A stretch of DNA of 5,234 nt from the NCBI GenBank assembly GCA_001603685.1, contig LUZO01000618.1:1-5234 (forward strand), read 5' to 3'. Shown here in pieces: positions 1 to 5,234 of this stretch; within the stretch, counting starts at the first letter, position 1; each line of letters opens with the position of its first letter. The position numbers and the translations under genes were made by a program. The DNA is from Bacteroidales bacterium Bact_23. GTDB taxonomy: Bacteria; Bacteroidota; Bacteroidia; Bacteroidales; Lentimicrobiaceae. A model generated the notes under the pieces. That model did not search any database, was not told the origin of the DNA, and was given only the letters and a program-made list of their open reading frames with translations.

Positions 1-83
1 ACTATATTTAATAAATTGATTAACAACAATATACAATTTCGGAATATAAATTATTGCTGCCATGCCTGCAGCAGATAAAAAAA

Positions 84-138
84 CACAAAGGGCATTTATC
101 TTTTTTAGTGGGATTCTGTGTTTCCGCGTCTTTGTGGC
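84..138. repeat. Imperfect inverted repeat, CACAAAG / CTTTGTG
   Basis: CACAAAG at 84-90 is the exact reverse complement of CTTTGTG at 130-136. The surrounding words (CACAAAGGGC on the left, CGCGTCTTTGTGGC on the right) resemble degenerate CACAAAGACnCnGAG-type repeats that I recall as scattered between genes in many environmental bacterial genomes. That resemblance is from memory and untested. The 39-nt loop and short arms make a terminator unlikely. Confidence 0.35.
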
Positions 139-230
139 TATTTTTTCTTGCTACGAATCGGAGATCCCGCAGATGCAGAAAATACAAAAGCTCAAATAAA
201 CGACTCCTTACATTCAGATTCTTAAACCAA

Positions 231-248
231 ACCGCACTTCGGTGTGGT
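231..248. other. 7-bp hairpin with TTCG tetraloop
   Basis: ACCGCAC (231-237) pairs with GTGTGGT (242-248) through six Watson-Crick pairs and one G-U pair, closing on TTCG. A C(UUCG)G loop is among the most stable RNA tetraloops, so the plus-strand transcript should fold well here. No T-run follows, so it is not a classical intrinsic terminator. It lies upstream of the trkA promoter, so it would not be in the trkA mRNA made from that promoter. It could belong to the 3' end of a transcript from the left or to an unrecognised RNA. Confidence 0.45.
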
Positions 249-291
249 CCGGGCGCTGACATCCGGTTCTGACTACCGTTTAACCCTTAAT

Positions 292-302
292 ATTTGTCAA
301 AT
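292..302. promoter_or_regulatory. Possible operator: ATTTG-T-CAAAT
   Basis: This is a perfect 5-1-5 inverted repeat 16 nt upstream of the -33 element of the trkA promoter. Its position would suit an activator or repressor half-site pair. It is short and AT-rich, so chance occurrence is quite possible and no regulator can be named. Confidence 0.2.
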
Positions 303-318
303 TTTATTCGCTTATGTA

Positions 319-350
319 TTGACCACAGGCATTGAAAAATAGTACCTTTG
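319..350 (+). promoter_or_regulatory. Bacteroidota-type promoter for trkA-trkH
   Basis: TTG at 319-321 is followed after 21 nt by TACCTTTG at 343-350. This matches the established Bacteroidota housekeeping promoter, a -33 TTTG/TTG element and a -7 TAnnTTTG element about 19-21 nt apart. Transcription would start around 355-358 and leave a short leader of roughly 20 nt before the trkA ATG. The next gene follows after 39 nt with no comparably good promoter, so this one probably serves both trk genes. Confidence 0.75.
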
Positions 351-378
351 CGGGTTATATTTCAACTTATACCCAAAG

Positions 379-1719
379 ATGAACATCTTAATAGCCGGCG
401 ACGGAGAAGTTGGCTTTCACCTGGCCAAAATGCTTTCCGGAGAGAACCACAACATTACGGTGGTTGACCCTCATGAGGAGTTGTTAAAAATGATCGGGTC
501 GCATACCGATCTGATGACCATCGCCGGCGATTCTACTTCCATCAGTATACTGGAGCAGGCAAATGTCAGAAATACCGACCTGCTGATTGCGGTTGTGCAT
601 GATGAGAAAATCAACATCACCACCTGTGTAATCGGGAAAAAGCTTGGCGCCCGCCGTACCATTGCCCGCATCACCAACACCGAATACCTCACCATCGAAA
701 ACCGCGAGATTATGCGTTCGCTTGGAATCGATGCCATGGTTTGCCCAGAACGGATTGCTTCCAGAGAGATCATCAAGCTGCTTAGCCAGACTGCGGCAAC
801 CGAAGTTTTCGATTTCTCGGAAGGGAAACTTTCGCTCTTTCTGATAAAACTGGATGAAAAAGCGCTGGTCATCAATAAAACCCTGAATCAGGTTGCGCAC
901 GAAAACCCCAAACTCAACTTCAGGGCCGTGGCCATTCACCGCCATAACAAAACCATCATACCCAAGGGCGACGATGTGTTTAAACTGCACGACCTGGCCT
1001 ATGTGATTACCAAACCCGAAGGAATGGACGAGCTGCTCAGGCTGGGCGGAAAGGAGCGCGTGGAGATCCGCAATGTGATGATAGTGGGCGGAGGGCGCAT
1101 CGGCAGCAAGGCGGCTCGCCGTATGGAACGCGACATGAATGTAAAGCTGATTGAGATTGACCGGGAGAGATGCCTGGAGCTGACCGAACAGTTGGAACAT
1201 ACCCTGATCATCAATGCCGATGCACGAGATGTTGATTTGCTCGAAGATGAAGGAATCAAGAATATGGATGCCTTTATTGCAGTTACCAACGATTATGAGA
1301 CCAACATCCTTACCTGCCTGCTTGCCGCACGCTTTGGCGTAAAGCGGGTTATTCCCCTGGTGGAAAACATCGATTATATCGGAATATCGCAAAGCATTGG
1401 AATAGAAACCATCATCAATAAAAAACTGATTACGGCATCCTACATCGTTCGTTTTACGATGGAGGCCGAGGTTTCATCAAGCAAATGCCTCAGCGGTGTT
1501 GATGCCGAAGTGCTTGAGTTTGTAGTGAAACCGGGCGCCTTGATTACCAAAACGCCCATCAGGAATGTGGATATCCCCAAAGGAAGCATTATCGGAGGGA
1601 TTGTCAGGGGGATGCAAAGTTTTATTGCAATTGGTGATTTTCAGATACAGGAAGGCGATAAAGTGGTGGTGTTTGCCCTGCCCAACGCAATCGGCAAGGT
1701 TCAGGCGCTGTTCCATTGA
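379..1719 (+). CDS. trkA: Trk system potassium uptake protein TrkA
   Basis: TrkA is the cytoplasmic regulatory subunit of Trk K+ uptake; it binds nucleotides and gates the TrkH pore. The 446-residue protein is close to the usual length (E. coli about 458) and has the full tandem RCK layout. RCK_N 1 spans about residues 1-118 with a Rossmann glycine motif GDGEVG at 7-12 and an acidic residue after the second strand (VVDPHEE). RCK_C 1 spans about 140-222. RCK_N 2 starts near 231 with GGGRIG at 237-242 and LIEIDRER. RCK_C 2 covers the last 80 or so residues. The ATG is chosen because the first beta strand (MNILIAG) begins immediately and a good promoter lies 29 nt upstream. No Shine-Dalgarno sequence is present, only an A-rich leader, as is usual in Bacteroidota. 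The gene is intact and precedes trkH. Confidence 0.96.
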   Translation: MNILIAGDGEVGFHLAKMLSGENHNITVVDPHEELLKMIGSHTDLMTIAGDSTSISILEQANVRNTDLLIAVVHDEKINITTCVIGKKLGARRTIARITNTEYLTIENREIMRSLGIDAMVCPERIASREIIKLLSQTAATEVFDFSEGKLSLFLIKLDEKALVINKTLNQVAHENPKLNFRAVAIHRHNKTIIPKGDDVFKLHDLAYVITKPEGMDELLRLGGKERVEIRNVMIVGGGRIGSKAARRMERDMNVKLIEIDRERCLELTEQLEHTLIINADARDVDLLEDEGIKNMDAFIAVTNDYETNILTCLLAARFGVKRVIPLVENIDYIGISQSIGIETIINKKLITASYIVRFTMEAEVSSSKCLSGVDAEVLEFVVKPGALITKTPIRNVDIPKGSIIGGIVRGMQSFIAIGDFQIQEGDKVVVFALPNAIGKVQALFH

Positions 1720-1758
1720 AAAAATTGTTACTTTTAAGAAATCCACATACACTGAATC

Positions 1759-3258
1759 ATGGCCGGTAGAACCAGTATAAATCTGAGTGCCATAAAAAAG
1801 ATCATTGGCCTGCTACTGGTGATCGAAGGATTGTTTATGCTGAGTTGCCTCGGATTCTCGGCATGGTACGACCCGGGCTTCTTCAGTAACCTCCGCCTGT
1901 TCGATCCCAGTCACGACTTTTTCCCCCTGCTGGTTTCCGGCACAGGCACAGCACTGATAGGCCTGCTTTTATGGACTTTCAACAAGAAGCTTGACCAGAG
2001 TTCCATTGGCAAGCGCGAGGGCTATATCATTGTAACGCTTACCTGGGTGGTTATCTCCCTTTTCGGAGCGCTGCCCTTTATTCTTGCCGGAACAACTTCG
2101 AGTTATACCGATGCGTTTTTTGAAACCATGTCGGGCTTTACCACCACCGGCTCCACCATTTTCAACGATATTGAAGCCCTTCCGAAAGGGATTCTTTTCT
2201 GGCGAAGTATGACCCACTGGATTGGAGGTATGGGAATTATCGTCCTTTCGCTCACTATTCTCCCCATCCTTGGTATTGGTGGTATGCAGTTGTTTATTGC
2301 CGAGGTGCCGGGCCTGATTCCCGATAAGCTGCATCCACGCATTACCCAGACCGCCAAGAGTTTATGGATTATTTATGTTTTCCTGACCCTGGTACAAACC
2401 ATTCTGCTGATGCTGGGCGGCATGAATCTGTTCGAAAGCCTTTGCCATGCCTTCGGAACCCTGGCAACCGGCGGATTTTCGACCCGCAATGACTCCGTTG
2501 CCGGATTTTCGCCATATATTCAGTATGTAATTATCATTTTTATGTATCTGTCGGGTATTTCGTTTACCCTCCACTATTTTGTATTCAAACGGCAATTCGG
2601 CAAGGTATTTCATAACGAAGAGCTGAGAACCTACACACTGGTGGTGTTAATTTCCACCGTTCTGATTATGGCCGGGCTGGTGTTCGTTCAGCACCGCAAT
2701 CCCGGCATTGCCTTCCGCGACTCGTTGTTTCAGGTGGTTTCCGTCATTACCACAACCGGTTTTATTACCAGCGATTACCTGCTCTGGCCGTTCTATGCCT
2801 GGCTGCTGATTTTCCTGCTGATGTTTGTGGGCGGATGCGCCGGCTCAACGGGCGGCGGAATAAAGGTGGTAAGGATACTGCTGCTTTTCAAGAACAGCCG
2901 CCTGGAACTGAAGCGCATTGTTCATCCCCAGGCCGTACTCCCCGTGCGGCTGAACGGAAAACCGCTTTCACAGGATATCGTCTATAATGTGCTGGCCTTC
3001 TTCCTGATCTATATGATCACCTTTGCTTTCGGCTCGCTGGTAATGTCGGCACTTGGTCTGGAGTTCGAATCGGCGGTGGGAGCCGTAGCCACCAGCCTGG
3101 GAAATATCGGCCCCGGCCTCGGAATTGTAGGCCCGGTGCTCAATTTCAGCGTTATCCCGGCCCCGGGAAAATGGATTCTTTCGTTTCTGATGATGCTGGG
3201 ACGACTTGAGCTGTTTACCGTTCTGATTCTTTTTTCGTCGTCGTTCTGGAGGAAGTAG
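1759..3258 (+). CDS. trkH: Trk system potassium uptake protein TrkH
   Basis: TrkH is the inner-membrane channel subunit that carries K+ and is gated by TrkA. The 499-residue protein is family-sized (E. coli about 483). It shows the four repeated membrane-pore-membrane units of the TrkH/Trk/Ktr/HKT superfamily. The four filter segments are visible: GFTTTGST near 126-133, ATGGFST near 236-242, TTTGFIT near 331-337, and SLGNIGPG near 446-453. Other family signatures are THWIGGMG at 152-159, the gating loop GGCAGSTGGGIK at 358-369 in the third unit, and GRLE at 481-484 near the C-terminus. The ATG lies 39 nt after trkA, without a clear promoter of its own (TACTTTTA in the gap resembles a -7 box but has no partner), so co-transcription with trkA is likely. 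The gene is intact and ends in WRK. Confidence 0.96.
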   Translation: MAGRTSINLSAIKKIIGLLLVIEGLFMLSCLGFSAWYDPGFFSNLRLFDPSHDFFPLLVSGTGTALIGLLLWTFNKKLDQSSIGKREGYIIVTLTWVVISLFGALPFILAGTTSSYTDAFFETMSGFTTTGSTIFNDIEALPKGILFWRSMTHWIGGMGIIVLSLTILPILGIGGMQLFIAEVPGLIPDKLHPRITQTAKSLWIIYVFLTLVQTILLMLGGMNLFESLCHAFGTLATGGFSTRNDSVAGFSPYIQYVIIIFMYLSGISFTLHYFVFKRQFGKVFHNEELRTYTLVVLISTVLIMAGLVFVQHRNPGIAFRDSLFQVVSVITTTGFITSDYLLWPFYAWLLIFLLMFVGGCAGSTGGGIKVVRILLLFKNSRLELKRIVHPQAVLPVRLNGKPLSQDIVYNVLAFFLIYMITFAFGSLVMSALGLEFESAVGAVATSLGNIGPGLGIVGPVLNFSVIPAPGKWILSFLMMLGRLELFTVLILFSSSFWRK

Positions 3259-3304
3259 TCCGCCGCGGCCGAGTAGGAAGTAAGAGGTAAGAGGTAAGAA
3301 AAGG

Positions 3305-3332
3305 TCTAATTTCTAATGTCAAATTTCTAAAT
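3305..3332. repeat. 7-nt TCTAATT array inside core 1
   Basis: Degenerate 7-nt words in register: TCTAATT, TCTAATG, TCAAATT, TCTAAAT. The same block recurs in core 2 (3476-3503, four words) and core 3 (3621-3655, five words, with one extra TCTAATT). The extra word accounts exactly for the 7-nt difference between cores 2 and 3. Confidence 0.85.
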
Positions 3333-3340
3333 TAACAGTT

Positions 3341-3397
3341 GATGCCTGAGGTTCTTGCCGATGCCTGAGGTTCTTGCCGATGCCTGACGGTGGCTGA
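3341..3397. repeat. 19-nt GATGCCTGA repeat, expanded in core 1
   Basis: GATGCCTGAGGTTCTTGCC starts at 3341 and again at 3360, followed by the diverged third unit GATGCCTGACGGTGGCTGA at 3379. Core 2 (3512, 3531) and core 3 (3664, 3683) each have one full unit plus the diverged one. Core 1 therefore gained, or the others lost, exactly one 19-nt unit. Confidence 0.9.
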
Positions 3398-3762
3398 GCT
3401 TTTTGTCGAAGCCCTCGAAGGCGGAGGCAAAGTGAGGTAGGAGGTAAGAAGTAGGAGGTAAGAAGTAAGAAAAGGTCTAATTTCTAATGTCAAATTTCTA
3501 AATTAACAATTGATGCCTGAGGTTCTTGCCGATGCCTGACGGTGGCTGAGCATTTTGTCGAAGCCCTCGAAGGCGGAGGCAAAGTGAGGTAGGAGGTAAG
3601 AGGTAAGAAGTAAGAAAAGGTCTAATTTCTAATTTCTAATGTCAAATTTCTAAATTAACAGTTGATGCCTGAGGTTCTTGCCGATGCCTGACGGTGGCTG
3701 AGCTTTTTGTCGAAGCCCTCGAAGGCGGAGGCAAAGTGAGGTAGGAGGTAATAGAATTTCGG

Positions 3763-4518
3763 TTATACCTCAGTTCCGGTTTCCGGTTCAATGCTTTCGG
3801 GGCCGGGGGTTTCGGGGGTGTCAGCAGCAGTATTGTATGCGAATTCCGAATCGGTTGCCGTGGCGTTGTCAGCTTCCGGCTCACCGGTTGAGCCGGCAAT
3901 GGTTTCGGCAGCGAGCCACTGATCCTGGCTGAAAAATTTCCTCTGGAAAAGTATCAGCATCAGAATGCCGATGGTTATGGATGAGTCGGCAATGTTGAAT
4001 ACCGGCCTGAAGAAGATGAAATCCTTGCCGCCAAGCAAAGGAACCCACGACGGGTAGAAGCCTTCAATAATCGGGAAGTAGAGCATATCCACCACTTTCC
4101 CGTGCAGGAAGGGTGCATATCCGCCTTCGGCGGGCATGAAGCGGGCTACCTCAAAATAGTTGCTACTGCTAAAAATCATTCCGTAGAAAGCGCTGTCGAT
4201 CATATTTCCCATAGCGCCGGCCAGCACCAGCGAAAGGCTTACAAGCAGGCCTGCGGGGATTTTTTTTCGGGTGACTTTGTAGATGTAGTAAAAGATTCCC
4301 GCAATGGCAACAAGCCTGAAGATGCTCAGAACAAGTTTCCCGTTGTTGCCGGAAAACTCGAATCCGAAGGCCATCCCCGGATTTTCGGTAAAGTGAATAA
4401 TAAACCAGTTCCCCATGATATGGAACTCCTGGCCAAGGGTCATATTGGTTTTTATCCAGAATTTAACTGTCTGGTCGATAAGGAGAATGACCCCGACAAT
4501 GATTAGCGATTTCTTCAA
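3763..4518 (-). CDS. lspA: Lipoprotein signal peptidase (signal peptidase II)
   Basis: LspA is an inner-membrane aspartic protease that cleaves the signal peptide of prolipoproteins after diacylglyceryl modification of the +1 cysteine. The family motifs are present: LIDQ with D15 in the first membrane helix, FTENPGMAFG at 43-52, and the catalytic aspartates D108 (GNMIDS) and D178 (FNIADS), with HGKVVDM at 139-145. The roughly 70-residue stretch between the catalytic Asp residues is longer than in E. coli, which I recall as usual in Bacteroidota. After the last helix (about 181-193) comes a tail of about 45 residues rich in Thr, Glu, Asp and Pro with no Lys or Arg, which is unusual. The total of 251 exceeds the common 160-200. 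The start must be TTG at 4518: an in-frame TGA lies at 4536-4534 with no ATG between, and the next in-frame Met (M26) would remove the first helix. It lies downstream of the dksA-like gene, 112 nt away, and converges on trkH. Confidence 0.94.
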   Translation of the reverse strand: MKKSLIIVGVILLIDQTVKFWIKTNMTLGQEFHIMGNWFIIHFTENPGMAFGFEFSGNNGKLVLSIFRLVAIAGIFYYIYKVTRKKIPAGLLVSLSLVLAGAMGNMIDSAFYGMIFSSSNYFEVARFMPAEGGYAPFLHGKVVDMLYFPIIEGFYPSWVPLLGGKDFIFFRPVFNIADSSITIGILMLILFQRKFFSQDQWLAAETIAGSTGEPEADNATATDSEFAYNTAADTPETPGPESIEPETGTEV

Positions 4519-4550
4519 GGCTTTATCTGATTTTCATGCAGAATAGAACA

Positions 4551-4578
4551 AACCCGGCATAAATCGGGCAGCCGGGTT
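4551..4578 (-). terminator. Hairpin between the dksA-like gene and lspA
   Basis: AACCCGGC (4571-4578 region read on the minus strand) pairs perfectly over 8 bp with GCCGGGTT (4558-4551), with a 12-nt loop. On the minus strand it is followed by TGTTCTATTCT, a moderately T-rich tail, while the plus-strand side has no T-run. It could be an intrinsic terminator for the dksA-like transcript or an attenuator in front of lspA. No good Bacteroidota promoter is visible between the hairpin and lspA, so partial read-through seems likelier than full termination. Confidence 0.45.
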
Positions 4579-4630
4579 GTAAACAGGTGATATTCCGGTA
4601 ATATGAGCCGGTTTGCATTCAGCGTACAGC

Positions 4631-5035
4631 TTACTGGGGCTGATTCAATTTGGCCTCAATGCTCAGGGTGGCGTGCGGAACAATGCGCAGGCGCTCTTTC
4701 GAAATCAGCTTGCCGGTAACCCTGCACACGCCGTAGGTCTTGTTTTCGATACGGATCAGTGCATTTTCAAGCGATTTTATGAATTTGTCCTGACGGGCAG
4801 CCAGCTTGCTGTTCTCCTCTTTTGAATTTACCTGGTATCCCTCTTCAAGTACCTTAAATGTGGGAGAGGTATCGCTGATGTCGTGTTCGTTGCTGTTTGA
4901 AAAGGCTTCTGTCAGCAATTTAAGGTCTTTGCGGGCCTTTTCGAGTTTTATAAGAATAATCTGGCGGAATTCCTCCAGTTCTTCATCGGAATACCGGGTT
5001 TTTACATTTTCTTCCCGAATCTCTTGCTTTTTCAT
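4631..5035 (-). CDS. dksA: TraR/DksA-family transcriptional regulator, degenerate zinc finger
   Basis: DksA-family proteins bind RNA polymerase through its secondary channel and adjust transcription, often with ppGpp. The 134-residue protein has an N-terminal coiled coil (about 17-45 and 70-98) whose tip carries DISDTS at 52-57, matching the DxxDxA/S tip pattern of DksA. It has a C-terminal zinc-finger-like region, YGVCRVTG at 101-108 and PHATLSIEAK at 120-129. Aligned with E. coli YGYCESCG and LCIDCK, only C104 remains; the other three cysteine positions are T107, S125 and A128. I recall this CRVTG...PHATLSIEAK form as typical of Bacteroidota, so it is probably functional and not decayed. 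Zn binding by the classical four cysteines is impossible. The ATG at 5035 lies 40 nt after ileS, suggesting co-transcription. Orthology to E. coli DksA is plausible but unproven. Confidence 0.88.
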   Translation of the reverse strand: MKKQEIREENVKTRYSDEELEEFRQIILIKLEKARKDLKLLTEAFSNSNEHDISDTSPTFKVLEEGYQVNSKEENSKLAARQDKFIKSLENALIRIENKTYGVCRVTGKLISKERLRIVPHATLSIEAKLNQPQ

Positions 5036-5075
5036 GGCCTTGGTAGTTTTAGGTTCATAGTTCTGTTGTCTGCTT

Positions 5076-5234
5076 TCAGCTTAAACGCTCAACGCTTATG
5101 GCTGCCTGCAGGTCATCGGCGAGTTCAACAACAATGCGTTTCTCAGGTGAAATCGAAACTACATGCTCGAGAGAGTCCGCCAGGGTCTCTGAACAAATAT
5201 ACGAATTATTATTATTCAATGCAGAGATTAACCC
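5076..5234 (-). CDS. ileS: Isoleucyl-tRNA synthetase, C-terminal end (partial)
   Basis: An open frame enters from the right edge and ends at TGA 5078-5076, giving 52 residues. IleRS charges tRNA-Ile with isoleucine in the cytoplasm. The fragment contains YICSETLADSLE followed by two short strands, VVSISPEKRIVVELADD and LQAAISVERLS. This fits the extreme C-terminus of the long Bacteroidota-type IleRS, whose ends I recall as an I..ETLA segment and a V-E-L-x-D-D strand. No catalytic motif is in view, so the call rests on this tail and on the ileS-dksA-lspA gene order. Four consecutive AAT codons (NNNN) sit just before the conserved segment. The gene continues beyond the window. Confidence 0.72.
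   Translation of the reverse strand, partial: GLISALNNNNSYICSETLADSLEHVVSISPEKRIVVELADDLQAAISVERLS
5194..5225 (-). promoter_or_regulatory. Possible internal promoter in ileS 3' end for dksA-lspA
   Basis: On the minus strand TATATTTG (5201-5194) matches the Bacteroidota -7 element TAnnTTTG exactly. TCTG (5225-5222) lies 20 nt upstream and is one base from TTTG. The site lies inside coding sequence and would give a leader of about 150 nt before the dksA-like gene. The AT-rich AAT codon run in the spacer makes chance similarity more likely, so this is tentative. Confidence 0.3.

Larger units (their letters stand above)
1..318. other. Intergenic region with no credible gene
   Basis: This AT-rich leader upstream of trkA has no reading frame I would call a gene. 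The two small open frames here (54-272 plus, 20-262 minus) overlap on opposite strands, resemble no family I know, and have low-complexity, cysteine-rich or basic translations typical of non-coding DNA. The stretch contains three small inverted repeats: TGCTGC/GCAGCA at 55-73, CACAAAG/CTTTGTG at 84-136, and a tetraloop hairpin at 231-248. The 3' end of a gene left of the window could lie nearby, but none is visible. Confidence 0.6.
3273..3754. repeat. Three-copy complex tandem repeat between convergent genes
   Basis: This array fills nearly all of the gap between the trkH and lspA stop codons. Each copy has a near-identical core beginning AAGGTCTAATTTC and ending GGAGGCAAAGTGAG: 3301-3436 (136 nt), 3472-3588 (117 nt) and 3617-3740 (124 nt). 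Cores are separated by arrays of a 7-nt word (GTAAGAG, GTAAGAA or GTAGGAG): four before copy 1, five before copy 2, four before copy 3, and two after it (the last is GTAATAG). Copy 1 exceeds copy 2 by one 19-nt unit and copy 3 exceeds copy 2 by one 7-nt unit, so every length change is a whole internal repeat. Base changes are few, for example AACAATTG and GAGCATTTTG in copy 2 against AACAGTTG and GAGCTTTTTG in copies 1 and 3. No credible coding frame spans the array, and there are no unique spacers as in CRISPR. Confidence 0.93.

Noticed and set aside
55..73. Terminator hairpin TGCTGC/GCAGCA
   Set aside because: The 6-bp stem is followed by A-rich sequence on the plus strand and mixed sequence on the minus strand, with no T-run on either side.
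54..272. Possible small membrane protein upstream of trkA
   Set aside because: It has one hydrophobic stretch but overlaps another open frame on the opposite strand, has no promoter or start signal, and its second half is basic low-complexity sequence.
484..1392. 302-codon open frame on the minus strand opposite trkA
   Set aside because: It lies wholly antisense to a clearly conserved TrkA and its translation shows no family motif, so it is a shadow of trkA codon use.
1720..1758. Separate promoter for trkH
   Set aside because: TACTTTTA resembles a -7 element but lacks the final G, and no TTTG/TTG lies 19-21 nt upstream. The 39-nt gap fits an operon better.
3273..3754. CRISPR array
   Set aside because: The units are 145-171 nt and nearly identical throughout. 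There are no unique spacers of constant length and no cas genes nearby.
3642..3899. Minus-strand 85-codon frame across the repeat and lspA end
   Set aside because: It overlaps the lspA 3' end in another frame and is made largely of repeat DNA; no family resemblance.
4102..4506. 134-codon plus-strand frame opposite lspA
   Set aside because: It is antisense to the conserved catalytic part of LspA and has no recognisable motif.

Overview
The window looks like a chromosomal segment of a Bacteroidota bacterium, probably an environmental Bacteroidales-type lineage. Three things point there: (a) a textbook Bacteroidota promoter (TTG, 21-nt spacer, TACCTTTG) in front of the first gene; (b) the minus-strand order ileS 3' end, TraR/DksA-family gene, lspA, which I recall as common in this phylum; (c) the DksA-like protein has the Bacteroidota form of the zinc-finger region, with three of its four cysteines replaced. 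The phylum is fairly secure. Any finer placement is a guess.

Layout. Positions 1-318 hold no credible gene, only small inverted repeats, including a 7-bp hairpin capped by a TTCG tetraloop. A promoter at about 319-350 then drives two plus-strand genes 39 nt apart: trkA (379-1719), the peripheral nucleotide-binding gating subunit, and trkH (1759-3258), the membrane K+ channel subunit. Together they make a complete Trk-type potassium uptake system. Positions 3259-3762 are a non-coding gap between convergent genes, filled by three copies of a complex tandem repeat. The minus strand then carries lspA (3763-4518, lipoprotein signal peptidase, apparently with a TTG start and an acidic C-terminal tail), a DksA-like regulator (4631-5035), and the last 52 codons of ileS (5076-5234, cut by the window edge).

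How the genes work together. TrkA and TrkH form one complex at the inner membrane. On the other strand ileS, the dksA-like gene and lspA probably form a read-through cluster. A strong hairpin between dksA and lspA may reduce or end transcription before lspA.

I found no convincing new multi-gene system. The most unusual element is the repeat array at 3273-3754. Its three cores are 117, 124 and 136 nt long, and the differences are exactly one 7-nt or one 19-nt internal repeat. The separators are themselves 7-nt arrays, which is a clear trace of slippage at two nested scales. Secondary points are the lspA start region, where one base separates an upstream ATG from the reading frame, and the eroded zinc site of the DksA-like protein.
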